Below, one piece after another: positions 29,101 through 39,010 of a stretch of 64,000 nt of DNA; position 1 is the first letter of the stretch; every line of letters starts with the position of its first letter. The notes under the pieces are model-generated. The model was not told where the DNA came from. It did not search any database and worked only from the letters and a program-made list of their open reading frames with translations. Source of the stretch: Diacronema lutheri (taxonomy: Eukaryota > Haptophyta > Pavlovophyceae > Pavlovales > Pavlovaceae); the NCBI GenBank assembly GCA_019448385.1, contig JAGTXO010000020.1, forward strand, positions 310,001 to 374,000, read 5' to 3'. A program made the position numbers and the translations under genes.

Positions 29101-31642
29101 ACGCCCCCACGCGCACCCATTCCCCCTCCGCGCTGTCACAGCCACGCCCCCACGCGCACCCATCCCCCTCCGCGCTGTCACAGCCACGCCCCCACGCGCA
29201 CCCATCCCCCTCCGCGCTGTCACAGCCACGCCCCCACGCGCACCCATTCCCCATCCGCGCTGTCACAGCCACGCCCCCACGCGCACCCATCCCCCTCCGC
29301 GCTGTCACAGCCACGCCCCCACGCGCACCCATTCCCCCTCCGCGCTGTCACAGCCACGCCCCCACGCGCACCCATTTCCCTCCGCGCGTGCCGCGCGCGC
29401 GCCGCGCACCACGGCGAGAGGATGCGCATCCACCCGACGGCGAGGATGAGCTGCGCGCCGCTCGCCTCGAGGAGGACGGACAGCGCGCGGTCGTAATCCT
29501 CGCGCGAGCAGTCCTTAGGCGCGGGCAGGTGCGCGGAGCGCAGGCCGTGGCCCTCGGCGCGCGCGAGGATCGGCGCGTCGCGCTTGTTCGAGACGACGAG
29601 CTCGATGCACGCGTTCAGCTCGCCCGACGCGATCGCCTCGAGCACGGGCTGCAGCGCCGAGCCGCGCGTCGAGCCGAGGACCGCAAGTTTGACGCAGCCT
29701 GGGCGCGGCGCCGCGCGCCGGTGCGCGATCATCGAGCCGACGCGCGAACGGACTGGACCCTCGGTTCCGATATCGCGACGGAACCACAGCGCGCCCTTCA
29801 TCGCCGCGAGCGGCGCCGTCGCGAGCGCCGACGCCTCGTCGAGCGTCGGAGCGCACACGCACGACCCGATCGCGCGCGAGCCGCACGTGACAAGCTCGCC
29901 GCCCACACGCTCGTCGACGGACGCGAAGTAGAGGGTGCGGTGCTGCTCGGGCGTGAGCGCGCTCAGGTCGATCGGCGCGCCCTTCACGCCCGCCGCTGGG
30001 TACCCATCGGGCACCGCGTAGACGCAGCACGACGCCAAATTTGAAAAACGGACGTCGACCGTTGCCAGCGACCCGTCGGCAATGCCCTCACAAATGGCGC
30101 CAAAATCCGAATCAAGGAGCGCGAGCGCGTTCATCGCCTCAGGGTCGCCGAGGCGCGCATTGTACTCGATCACGTACACGCCGCGCGCCGTCGCCATGAA
30201 GCCGCCATACAGAATCCCCTGCGCGGTCGCGGTCGCGGTCGCGGTGGGGCGCGTGAGCCGCTCGGCGCGCTCGGCCGCCGCGGCAGGGGCGCGGGCGCGG
30301 CGTTGAGGCATGGCGGCGGCGGCGCTCGCGCGCGCCTTGTACGGCTCGCCGCACGTGCGACGCAGCGCACGTCCAACGGCCTCGTTAATCGCCTGCCGAA
30401 ACGAAGGAATGGGGTTTTTGGGGGGGGGGGGGGGGGGGTGAGGGGGGGGAGGCAGGGCCGGTTTTGGGGCCGAGGGGGGCGGCACGGCCGGTTTTGGGGG
30501 TGAGGGGGGCGGCACGGCCGGTTTTGGGGGTGAGTGGGGCGGCACGGCCGGTTTTGGGGGTGAGGGGGGCGCAGCATGAGCGCGCGCTCGCGGCTGCGGG
30601 GCACTGCGCGCGGCGCCGCGCTTGGACACAGCGCGCACGCCCCTGCCCCAGCGCGCACGCCCCTGCCCCCGCGCGCACGCCCCTGCCCCCGCGCACGCCG
30701 CTGCCCGCCCGCCGCACCTGCGCGTGGGCAATGTCCGCGTGCGCGAGGAAGGGGAGCGTGCGGTTGGCGCCAGAATAAGTACCCATCCCGCCAGTGTTCG
30801 GGCCCTTGTCGCCCTCGTGCGCGCGCTTGTGGTCCTGGATCGGCGGGATGTGCGCGCACGCCTCGCCGTCGCAGAACGACATGAGCGAAAACTCCTGCCC
30901 AATCAACTTCTCCTCAAGTACGACGCGCGGCGAGTCGCCGCCGGCCGCGAGCAGCTCGGCGCAGAACGCGAGCGACTCGTCGTCGGTGAGCAGGTGCTCG
31001 CCGCCGACCTTGACGCCCTTGCCGCCGCATAGCCCGTCCGCCTTCACCACGTACCCGAGCGGCGGCAGCGCCGCGAAGAAGCGCCGGCACTCGTCAAGGC
31101 TCGTCGCCACCTTGTACTTGGGGCACGCGCCAATCCCGTTCTTTATCAGCAGGTCGCGCGTGAACGCCTTGCTCGACTCGAGCTGTGCGAGGTGCTGCTT
31201 GGGGCCGACGCACTTGACGCCGATCGCCCACAGCGCGTCCGCCACGCCCGCCTCGAGCGGGCCCTCCGGTCCAACGACCGCGATCGTCGCGTTCACCTCG
31301 CGCGCAAACTTTGCGACGGCTGCGCGCGGCGCGCGGCGGCGCGGCATGGCGGGCGGAGCGCGGCGGACCACGTTACGGCGGCCGCGGCGCGTGTGGCCGC
31401 GCCGTGCGCCGCTCGCCCTCGCGCGCCCACTACCCCCCGCCACGCTCTGGCCGGCGGCGGCGCGCACCGGCGCCGTCGAGAATGTCACCAACGGTGAAAT
31501 GATCGCACTCGGCCTTGATGCCCGGATTGTTGGTGGCGGCAAAGCAGCTGAGCGTCGCGCAGAGCTCCGACTCCTTCAGCTTGCGCGCAATCGCGTGCTC
31601 GCGCGCGTTCGAGCCAACGACGAGGAAGTGGTGCTTCGCCAT
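26144..31642 (-). CDS. Trifunctional purine synthesis protein, domain order GARS-GART-AIRS
   Basis: Eleven exons: 31642-31468, 31319-30718, 30392-30336, 30218-29410, 28998-28734, 28530-28270, 27982-27863, 27719-27538, 27262-26996, 26741-26420, 26185-26144. They join in phase to 1,033 aa. GARS/PurD (res. 1-~440): [17 protein letters not shown] and ATP-grasp [21 protein letters not shown]/PurN (~450-660): [30 protein letters not shown], with HP of the formyl-transfer site, and [18 protein letters not shown]/PurM (~680-1033): [59 protein letters not shown]. It catalyses steps 2, 3 and 5 of IMP synthesis. Animals use GARS-AIRS-GART and yeast GARS-AIRS, so this order is unusual. Intron 3 has a GC donor; several introns hold minisatellites. 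The last coding exon is 42 bp. No targeting leader, so probably cytosolic. Confidence 0.93.
28090..28150. repeat. 11-bp tandem repeat in purine-gene intron 6
   Basis: About five to six head-to-tail copies of GGTCCGGTGGC lie between exons 6 and 7 of the trifunctional purine gene. Confidence 0.9.
29089..29385. repeat. 42-43-bp minisatellite (7 copies) in purine-gene intron 4
   Basis: Seven nearly identical units begin CTGTCACAGCCACGCCC and end CCCCTCCGCG. Length alternates between 42 and 43 bp by one T. The tract lies in the intron that interrupts the GART domain (between exons 4 and 5). Confidence 0.95.
30420..30575. repeat. G-tract and 30-bp repeats in purine-gene intron 2
   Basis: A 19-base G run (30420-30438) is followed by four ~30-bp units containing GGCACGGCCGGTTTTGGGGG. 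They lie directly next to the branch/acceptor side of the intron between exons 2 and 3, on the C-rich sense strand, where they may double as the polypyrimidine tract. Confidence 0.9.
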
Positions 31643-32229
31643 CGGCCCCGTGGACGAACGGACGACCGCCGACGCAAGCTTTGACGATCGGGTTTGGCAC
31701 AATGGAGGCAACCAACATGAAAACCACGTTGGTTGGTCAAGAAAGTCTTTGATCAACATCAAGATGGCGTGGCGGCGGCGCCCGCCCGTGTCGCCCACGC
31801 CACGCGCCGTTCGTCCTGCGATCGCACTGCCGGGTGCGCATCGTGGAGTCCAGCACGCGCGCCGCGCTTATGCGACCGTGCGCCGCACGCCGAGATGAGA
31901 GGCTGAGAAAACACGCTGGCCGCTGTGGTCGAGCGACGGGCATCTGCGCGGCCACTGTCCATGTGCGACGCGCGGCGCTCGCTGCATGAGCCAATCAGTG
32001 CGGCGGACGCGTTGGTGCGACTTTGTAGGCTGCGCCTGCCGATGCACTCCCAGATGAGGTCGTGGGCTTCGTCCGTTTCGAGTTTCGACTTTCGTGGCGG
32101 CCGAGTGGCGAGTGCCGACCCTGCTGCAGGGGGTGAATTCCACGCCTGCCTGTCTTCCGCGCTGCATTTCAAAAAATACTGGGCGTGCGTCAAGTGCTTG
32201 CGTTCCGATCGTCACCCTCCGACACCGAT
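31643..32229. promoter_or_regulatory. Divergent region between two purine-synthesis genes
   Basis: 587 bp separate the start of the trifunctional GARS-GART-AIRS gene (-) from the start of the stand-alone PurM (+). It is less GC-rich than its surroundings, with runs such as AATGGAGGCAACCAACATGA near 31702. No other gene is visible. Co-regulation is inferred from the head-to-head arrangement and shared pathway. Confidence 0.5.
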
Positions 32230-33426
32230 ATGACCGACGAGCGGCACGACGAGCGCTACCAGCAACGAGGTGTGAGTGCGGGCAAGTCGGAGGTGCACGC
32301 GGCGATCGACCATCAGGATGGCGGCCTTTTCCCTGGCGCCTTTTGCAAGATCGTCCCTGACCTCCTCACCGGCTCCACGGAGCACGCGCTCGTGATCCAC
32401 GCGGACGGCGCCGGCACGAAGAGCGCGCTCGCCTACCTTGGGTGGAAGGAGGGCATGGGCGAGTCGGTGTGGCCTGGGATCGCGCAGGATTCGCTTGTGA
32501 TGAACCTCGACGACCTCGCGTGCGTCGGCTGCCTCGGCCCCTTCCTCATCTCCAACACAATCGGCCGCAACGCGAAGCGCATCCCGGGCGCGACGATTGC
32601 AGGCATCGTCAACGGATACCAGGCGCTATGCGAGAAGCTGACGCAGCTTGGCATCCCGTGCGTGATGACTGGAGGCGAGACCGCCGACGTGGGCGACCTC
32701 GTCCGCACCCTCATCGTCGACTCGACCATCACCGCGCGGCTGCGCGTCGACGAGGTCATCGACGCCGCGCGGATGGCGCCGGGCGACGTGATCGTCGGCT
32801 TCTCGTCGACGGGGCAAGCGACGTGGGAGGACGTGCCGAACGCGGGGATGGGCTCGAATGGTCTCACCTCCGCGCGCCACGAGCTCCTCGGCGCCGACTA
32901 CCGCGCAAAGTACCCGGAAACGTACGCCCCCGAGGTGCCCTCCGAGCTTGTCTACTGCGGCAAGTTTGGCGTGCACGACAAGCTGCCGGGCGACAGCAGC
33001 TTCACGGTGGGGCAGGCGATCCTCTCGCCCACTCGCACCTACCTCCCGCTCATCCGCGCACTCCTTGAGGCCATCCCGCGCGAGCACGTGCACGGCCTCG
33101 TGCACTGCTCGGGCGGCGGCCAGTCGAAAATCGTCAAGTTTGGCCAGCCGGGCAACAAGTATGTCAAGTCGAGCCCGCTGCCCGTGCCGCCGCTCTTCGC
33201 CGCGCTCAAGGAGGCGACCGGCCAGTCGTGGGCCGAGTGCTACTCCGTGTACAACATGGGCTGCCGTCTCGAAGCCGTGCTGCCCGCTCAGTATGCGCAG
33301 GCCGCGATCGACGTCGCGGCCAAGTGCGGCATCCACGCGCAGATCGTCGGGCGCGTAGAGAGCACCGGCAGCGACGCTCGCGAGGTGGTTGTCACAACGC
33401 CCGACGGCGACGTCACGTACCGCTGA
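32230..33426 (+). CDS. purM: Stand-alone AIR synthetase (PurM), bacterial long type, intronless
   Basis: One uninterrupted exon, 398 aa, from the ATG at 32230. Features: RYQQRGVSAGKSEVHAAI, HADGAGTKSALAYLGWKEG, GIAQDSLVMNLDDLACVG, TGGETADVGDLVRTLIVDST, GFSSTGQATWEDVPNAGMGS, LSPTRTYLPLIRALL, VHCSGGGQSKI and AQIVGRVE. It differs clearly from the AIRS domain encoded next door (which has GTDGVGTKL and [11 protein letters not shown]). It resembles the PurM of Bacteroidetes-like bacteria, recalled from family knowledge. It converts FGAM to AIR with ATP. No leader is evident. Intronless structure among multi-exon neighbours and bacterial affinity suggest later acquisition. The start was chosen as the first ATG giving MTDERHDERYQQRG. 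Confidence 0.9.
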   Translation: MTDERHDERYQQRGVSAGKSEVHAAIDHQDGGLFPGAFCKIVPDLLTGSTEHALVIHADGAGTKSALAYLGWKEGMGESVWPGIAQDSLVMNLDDLACVGCLGPFLISNTIGRNAKRIPGATIAGIVNGYQALCEKLTQLGIPCVMTGGETADVGDLVRTLIVDSTITARLRVDEVIDAARMAPGDVIVGFSSTGQATWEDVPNAGMGSNGLTSARHELLGADYRAKYPETYAPEVPSELVYCGKFGVHDKLPGDSSFTVGQAILSPTRTYLPLIRALLEAIPREHVHGLVHCSGGGQSKIVKFGQPGNKYVKSSPLPVPPLFAALKEATGQSWAECYSVYNMGCRLEAVLPAQYAQAAIDVAAKCGIHAQIVGRVESTGSDAREVVVTTPDGDVTYR

Positions 33427-33518
33427 GATTGCGCGGGCGCTGTGCGTCGCCACTCGCCAGCGCCCGGTGTGCCGTGTGCGGTGCGCGGTCGCGCGCGCTT
33501 GGTCGAGTGTCCACGCAT

Positions 33519-33645
33519 GCCCGGCGCTCGGTGGACTGCCCTGAGCTGACGAGGGTGTGAGTGGCTCACGCGCTGATCGGCGCCCGGCGCTCGGTGGACT
33601 GCCCTGAGCTGACGAGGGTGTGAGTGGCTCACGCGTTGATCGGCG
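33519..33645. repeat. 63-bp direct duplication
   Basis: Two adjacent copies of a 63-bp unit (GCCCGGCGCTCGGTGGACTG...) differ at one base. They lie between PurM and the L10 gene. No coding content. Confidence 0.95.
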
Positions 33646-33852
33646 CCGTCATGTCATCGTCGACTCGCGGACCGAGACCGCCGAAATTAAACACGTCGTG
33701 CCCACACTCACAAAACTGACCCAAAAGCTCCCAGAGAACCTTCGACCGCGGTCCGGCCCCGTCCGGATTTTCGAACGCAAGGGCAATCGAGGTTGGCTCG
33801 TGGTGCCTGTCATCTCCTTGGGCGCACCGTCCAAGGGGCCGCAGGCAGAGCG

Positions 33853-34605
33853 ATGTCGCTTCGCAGTCTCGCCCTGGCCTTCACCCTGGCGGCCGTGGCG
33901 CTGATCGACGTGGCGCGCGGCGCTGCCCATCTTGCGCGACCTGCGTCGGTCCGCGCCGTCGCGGCGGGCGCGCGCGCGGACGCGCGGATGCGCACGCTGA
34001 GCAAAAACGTCGCGAACCTCGAGAAAAAGGATGCGACGGTGGACTCGGTGAAGGCGCGGCTCGATGCGTCGGCGCTCATCTTCACGTTCCGCGCCGACGG
34101 CGTCCCGGTCAACAAGCTCCGCGCCCTCCGCAACGAGATGCCCGAGCGCTCGTCGATCACGCTGGTCAAAAACCGCCTGCTGAAGCGCGCGGTCGCGGGC
34201 GACCCCAAGTGGGATCACCTGAACCCGCTGCTCGAGAACTCCAACTACTGGGCGTTCGTCCACGAGGAGGACATCAAGCCGTCCATCGAGGCCGTGCAAA
34301 AGTTCCTCAAGGAGTCAGGCCGCGACAAAGCGGAGCACCCGCTCGGCGACCAGAGGGGCGTGCGCGGCGGCGTCTTTGACGGCGCGACGCTCGACGTGGA
34401 CGGCATCGTCAAGGTGTCCAAGCTGCCGAGCAAGCTGGAGCTGATCACGCAGATCGCCTACGGCATCAACATGGTGCCGACCCGCCTCGCCAAATCGATC
34501 AAGCAGGTGCCAACCAAGCTCGGCCGCGCGATCAAGCTCGCGAAGGCGGACGACTCGGACAAGGCGGACGGCGCGGAGGGCGCGGCTGCGGCTGCGGCCG
34601 AGTAG
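33853..34605 (+). CDS. rplJ: Plastid ribosomal protein L10 (bacterial type)
   Basis: Single exon, 250 aa. The leader (MSLRSLALAFTLAAVALIDV) plus basic region up to about residue 45 fits a bipartite plastid presequence. The mature part is bacterial-type uL10: VDSVKARLDASALIFTFRAD, VNKLRALRNEMPERSSITLV, then KNRLLKRAV, and KLPSKLELITQIAYGINMVP. It would form the base of the L7/L12 stalk of the plastid ribosome. The C-terminus is extended and ends in an acidic, Ala-rich tail (DDSDKADGAEGAAAAAAE) not seen in most bacterial L10. Lies in tandem, upstream of the glucose-6-P epimerase gene. Confidence 0.9.
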   Translation: MSLRSLALAFTLAAVALIDVARGAAHLARPASVRAVAAGARADARMRTLSKNVANLEKKDATVDSVKARLDASALIFTFRADGVPVNKLRALRNEMPERSSITLVKNRLLKRAVAGDPKWDHLNPLLENSNYWAFVHEEDIKPSIEAVQKFLKESGRDKAEHPLGDQRGVRGGVFDGATLDVDGIVKVSKLPSKLELITQIAYGINMVPTRLAKSIKQVPTKLGRAIKLAKADDSDKADGAEGAAAAAAE

Positions 34606-34911
34606 AATCGGCGCGATCTGCCGCGCTCGCGGCGCTTCCTCCGCGCTCGCGCTCGGCGTCTCGCACGCGCGCGCAGGGAGGGAGCCGCGGCGCACCGTCG
34701 GGGCGAGCAAGCGACCTGGCGTGGCTCATCTTGCACGGCGGCTGTCCCGCTGGCAGCGCGGGCTGCCGCGTCGTCAGGGCCGCCTTGGGCAGCGCGGCCC
34801 TCGCTGCGACTGTACTTGACCGGCGACGGACTCACGGGTCAAGGACTCCGAGGACCATTGGCATGGCATGCCCGCCGATCTGAGCGTAATTACAAAGTGA
34901 GCGTCAAGTCG

Positions 34912-37575
34912 ATGGCGCGCGTCTCCGCCGCGCTTTTCGTGGTTGGCGTCGCGCATGCGGCCGGTAGCCGCGTGCACATGTCGCAACACCGCATGCGCGT
35001 GCGCGGCGGCGCGCGTGCGCTGATGAGTGAGACGCCCCTGCCGCCGCCGCCAATGCCCGCGCCGCCGCCGGCGCCGGTGCCCGTCAAGCTGCCGCCGGTG
35101 AGTGAGGGCGCGAACGCCGCTGGCCTCAAGACCATCACGCTGACGCACGCGAACGGCGACAGTGCGACGCTCTACACGTTTGGTGGTTGCGTGACGAGCT
35201 ACACGCACGCGGGCGTCGAGACGCTCAAGGTGCGGCCCGACGCCAAGATGGACGGCTCGAAGCCCATCTCGGGCGGCATTCCGCACTGCTTCCCGCAGTT
35301 TGGGCCCGGCGCGATCCAGCAGCACGGCTTTGCGCGCAACCTTGAGTGGGAGGTGCGCTCCACCGACGCGGGTGCCGAGCCTAGCGTCTGCCTCCGCCTC
35401 GCCGACTCGCCCAAGACCCGCGACATGTGGCCCTACCCCTTTGAGGCCATCTACACGGTCACGCTCGCCTCTGACCGGTACATACGCGCGCGCGCGTGCG
35501 CACGCGCCAGCGCGCGGCGCGCGCAGCGGACGCGCTGGCTCGGCCGTGGCGTAGCGTGTACGCGCCGCGGTTTGTATAGTGCCACGTCGTCGGCGCCTCG
35601 GCCTCACCCCTCGAGCGCGCTATGCAGCGCTGGCGACGGCCGCCGCGTCGGCGAGCGCGCCCGGCGCGCCGCCGCGCGCGCACGCGTGGGCGTCCGGCGC
35701 CATGCCCTCTGCTCGCTCGTGCACAGCGCGCGATCGTCTGCGCGCCGCGGCTGAGCGCGCGCACGCGTCCGCGCGCGCACGGCCGCATCGAACGCCCAGG
35801 CTGAAGACGAGCCTCGAGGTCAAGAACACGGGCGCCGAGCCCTTCACCTTCACCGCCGCGCTGCACTCCTACTTTGACATCTCCGCCGTCGCAAACCTCA
35901 AGATCGAGGTCCGCGCAGCCGCGCTCGCGCGCGCGCGCGCGCGCGTGCGCGCGTCAGCGGTCGCGCGTTGTGCACTTTCGCGGCGGTGGTTGCGAGGCCG
36001 AAGGGCGGTTACGCGTGCGGATGCCCACGGGGCGCCGCCACGCGCTCGTGCGCGCGCTGGTGTGGGAGCGCACGGGGCCCCGCCCTTGCTTCGCTCCAGC
36101 TCCAGTGCGCGCGCTGGTGTGGGAGCGCACGGGGCCCCGCCCTTGCTTCGCTCCAGCTCCAGTGCGCGCGCTGGTGTGGGAGCGCACGGGGCCCCGCCCT
36201 TGCTTCGCTCCAGCTCCAATGCGCGCGCTGGTGTGGGAGCGCACGGGGCCCCGCCCTTGCTTCGCTCCAGCTCCAGTGCGCGCGCTGGTGTGGGAGCGCA
36301 CGGGGCCCCGCCCTTGCTTCGCTCCAGCTCCAGTGCGCGCGCTGGTGTGGGAGCGCACGGGGCCCCGCCCTTGCTTCGCTCCAGCTCCAATGCGCGCGCT
36401 GGTGTGGGAGCGCACGGGGCCCCGCCCTTGCCTCGCTCCAGCTCCAGTGCAATCGCCGGAGCTCGACGCCCAACGTACCGCACGCGCGCCATCCGCTGGC
36501 ATAGCTCCAAAAGGCCATGGAGCATTGACCTCCGGCGCGCGCACTGGAGCTTGAGCTCTGCCCGCCGCATGCGGGCATTGCTCAAGCGCCCAAGCGTGCG
36601 TGCGCTCAAGGCTCGACGCCGTGCGGTACGCCGGAAAGCGCTCAAACATGCCACCCCGCCCTCTCCGTGCCCTCCGTGCCCACCGCACGCCGCACGCCGT
36701 CCGCCGTACGCAGGGCAACTTCAAGGGAAGCCAGTACATCGACAAGACCGCCAAGCCGCCCGCCGAGCTCACCGCCGCGTCCGACACGATCACCATCAGC
36801 AAGGAGACCGACTCTGTGTACGCGCACGCGCAGGGCGCACGCGCTGTGAGCCGTGCGCACGTGACGCCCCGTGTGCGGAGGGCGTGACAAACGCACAAAC
36901 GCACGTGCCGTCTGCGTAATTCGCTGCATGCGCGGGAGCCCCCGATGACCAACCGCCCCGCGCGGCGAGCGTGCGCGCTTCTACCATGCTGAGCGGATCC
37001 CATGCCCCTGTGCTGTTCACGCGGCATTGCGTCTCGACACACCTCGCGCCGCGCGCCTTACGTCCGCTCGTCGCCGCTGCCGTTGCGCCGCCGTGCGCCC
37101 GCGCTGCGAATGCGCGCAGCTACAAGGGCGTCTCCGGCGAGCTGAAGCTCGTGGACTCGGGCAAGGGCACGCAGCTCGCCATTGAGTGCAAGCAGGGATG
37201 GCGCGATACGGTCATTTGGAACCCGTATGGCGACCAGGGTGCGTTGTGCAGCGCGCCGCCTGACGCGTAAAATGCGCCGGCAGCCTTGCAGCAGCAGCGC
37301 GCTCGCTCGCGCGGCGGCCGCTGCGTGCGAGCCACCCACGCGCCCATGCGCCCGCCTTGCCGCCGCCTCCTCGCGGCCGCTGATCGCCTGCGCACCGCTC
37401 GGGCCGCCGCCGCCGTCTGCGCGCGCCAATTTCACGTCCGGCTTTGGATACTGCCTCAGGCATGGGCTACGACAGCTTCGTGTGCGCCGAGGCGGCGCTC
37501 GCTGCCTTCCCGTTCACGCTCCAGCCGAACGTCGTGTGGACGGGCCTGATGGACCTGGTCTCCACCAAGCTCTGA
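34912..37575 (+). CDS. Glucose-6-phosphate 1-epimerase (aldose-1-epimerase family), five exons
   Basis: Exons 34912-35477, 35800-35908, 36714-36817, 37120-37238 and 37460-37575 join in phase to 337 aa; introns are GT-AG. A signal-peptide leader (MARVSAALFVVGVAHA) and Pro-rich linker precede the beta-sandwich. Hexose-6-P epimerase motifs: LYTFGGCVTSYTHAG, GGIPHCFPQFG, QQHGFARNLEWEV (first catalytic His), ALHSYFDI (second His) and YDSFVCAEAA (catalytic Glu). HCFPQFG is diagnostic for the YeaD-like subgroup. It interconverts alpha and beta glucose-6-P. The leader suggests import into plastid or secretory lumen. Intron 2 (805 bp) carries a 57-bp minisatellite. Convergent with the SBF transporter gene. 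Confidence 0.9.
36050..36453. repeat. 57-bp minisatellite, seven copies, in epimerase intron 2
   Basis: Seven units of 57 bp, beginning GCGCGCGCTGGTGTGGGAG and containing GGGGCCCCGCCCTTGCTTCG. Almost identical; one A/G site alternates, and the last copy is slightly diverged. Because 57 is a multiple of three it gives open, repetitive frames on both strands that are not genes. Confidence 0.95.
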
Positions 37576-37746
37576 GAATGACGACGGTGTCCGAGAGTCG
37601 ATGGTGGGAGGCCCAGCCGACGTGCGTGGTTGGCCCCTGCCGGGCCGACCTCTCCGAGTCTCGAGCCGCTTTGCCCAAAGCGGCCCGACTTTGGTTCTGC
37701 GAACATTTTTGAAACGGCCACGCGGTCTAGGCCTGCGCGCCGCGCA

Positions 37747-38829
37747 TCAAGCATCAAGCCCGCTGGGCTTCACGTCGGCCGGGTCGGCCATGCGCACGAC
37801 GGGCTCAAAGCTATTGCGCTCGGCGCCGCGGTGGATGGCGACGGGCTCGGGCGCAGACGCGATCATCCGGTCGTGCGAGAGATGCCCCTTAAGCGGTTCG
37901 AGCACGCCGGGCTGGTAATTGCCTGTGACGCACTTGAAGATGCTGTCGGTGCGCGGCGCGTACGTCCACCCAAGCTGCCACGCGCCGAGGGCAAACAGGG
38001 CGATGAGCATGATCTCAATCACGCCGTAGTAGAGCGGGACGAGGATGGCGAGCGGCGCCTCCTCTGGGCTGAACACCGAGACCGCGACGGCGATCGCGAG
38101 CGCCGTGTTTTGGTAGCAGCACTCGATGCAGATGGCAACGGCCTCTGGGCCGGTGCACCTCAGCAGCACGCGCGCGATGATGAAGGCAAGCACGAGGCCG
38201 AAGACGCACGGCGAGCCGACGCCGAGGAACCACGAGGCCGGCAGAGACCAGACCGACGTGGTTGAGCTGCTGCCCGTCGCGAGCCCGACGGCAATGTTCG
38301 CGAGCCCGCCGACGGTGCCAATGCGGTTGAATGTTTTTTTGTGCTTCGGCAGCTTTGTGCCGAGCATGAGGCCGATGACGACGCCGGCGATGACGACAGC
38401 GACAGAGGTCATGATCCCACCCCAGTTGAGCGGCACGGACAAACCGTAGAGCGCCTGCACGTACACAAAGATGTTGAGCGGAAGCATCCCGATCGAGAAG
38501 AGCGTCGAGACGGTCGTCATCGCAACGGAGAGCGCGATGTCGGCGTTCCCGATGGAGCACCACCACCCGGAGAAGCCACCGCCGGGCGACGAGGTGACGA
38601 TAAGCAGCATCACGCCGTACAGCCGCTCGAGGTTGAACGCCTTCACCGCGCAAAAGCCGAGGAACGGGAGCAGGAGGAATTGCGTGGCGAGTCCACAGCC
38701 GATGCCGCGGACGTTGCGCAGCTTCTCGCGGAAGCCCGTCAAGTCGGTGGTGCCGGCCATCCCCAGGATCAGGAGGAACAGGAAAAAGTTGCCAAGCACG
38801 GACGAGAGGAGCGTCGTGTCGTCCTGCAT
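37747..38829 (-). CDS. SBF/BASS-family (bile acid:sodium symporter-like) transporter
   Basis: Single exon, 360 aa, with about nine to ten hydrophobic segments. Family hallmarks: GCGLATQFLLLPFLGFCAVK, MLLIVTSSPGGGFSGWWCSI (SPGG crossover motif), ADIALSVAMTTVST and ICIECCYQNTALAIAVAV (the E...QN sodium/substrate site). These are typical of the SLC10/SBF fold that couples Na+ to organic anions. The C-terminal ~60 residues are hydrophilic. There is no obvious plastid leader (MQDDTTLLSSVLGNFFLF begins directly with a TM), so a plasma or internal membrane is likelier than the BASS plastid carriers. The substrate cannot be read from sequence. Confidence 0.9.
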   Translation of the reverse strand: MQDDTTLLSSVLGNFFLFLLILGMAGTTDLTGFREKLRNVRGIGCGLATQFLLLPFLGFCAVKAFNLERLYGVMLLIVTSSPGGGFSGWWCSIGNADIALSVAMTTVSTLFSIGMLPLNIFVYVQALYGLSVPLNWGGIMTSVAVVIAGVVIGLMLGTKLPKHKKTFNRIGTVGGLANIAVGLATGSSSTTSVWSLPASWFLGVGSPCVFGLVLAFIIARVLLRCTGPEAVAICIECCYQNTALAIAVAVSVFSPEEAPLAILVPLYYGVIEIMLIALFALGAWQLGWTYAPRTDSIFKCVTGNYQPGVLEPLKGHLSHDRMIASAPEPVAIHRGAERNSFEPVVRMADPADVKPSGLDA

Positions 38830-39010
38830 GGCGCTCGGCCGGCGGCGCCCTCCCCGCCGGCGGCTCTTCTCCGGAACTTCCGACGGTTTCTCCTGGACCC
38901 GTGACCCTCAAATAATCAACGTCGACTCATGGAGTTCGCATGACTCGCATCGTCCCCGACGAGGCGACGACCCCAAGCGGCAGGGCGGCACATCACGCCC
39001 CGACCGACCT

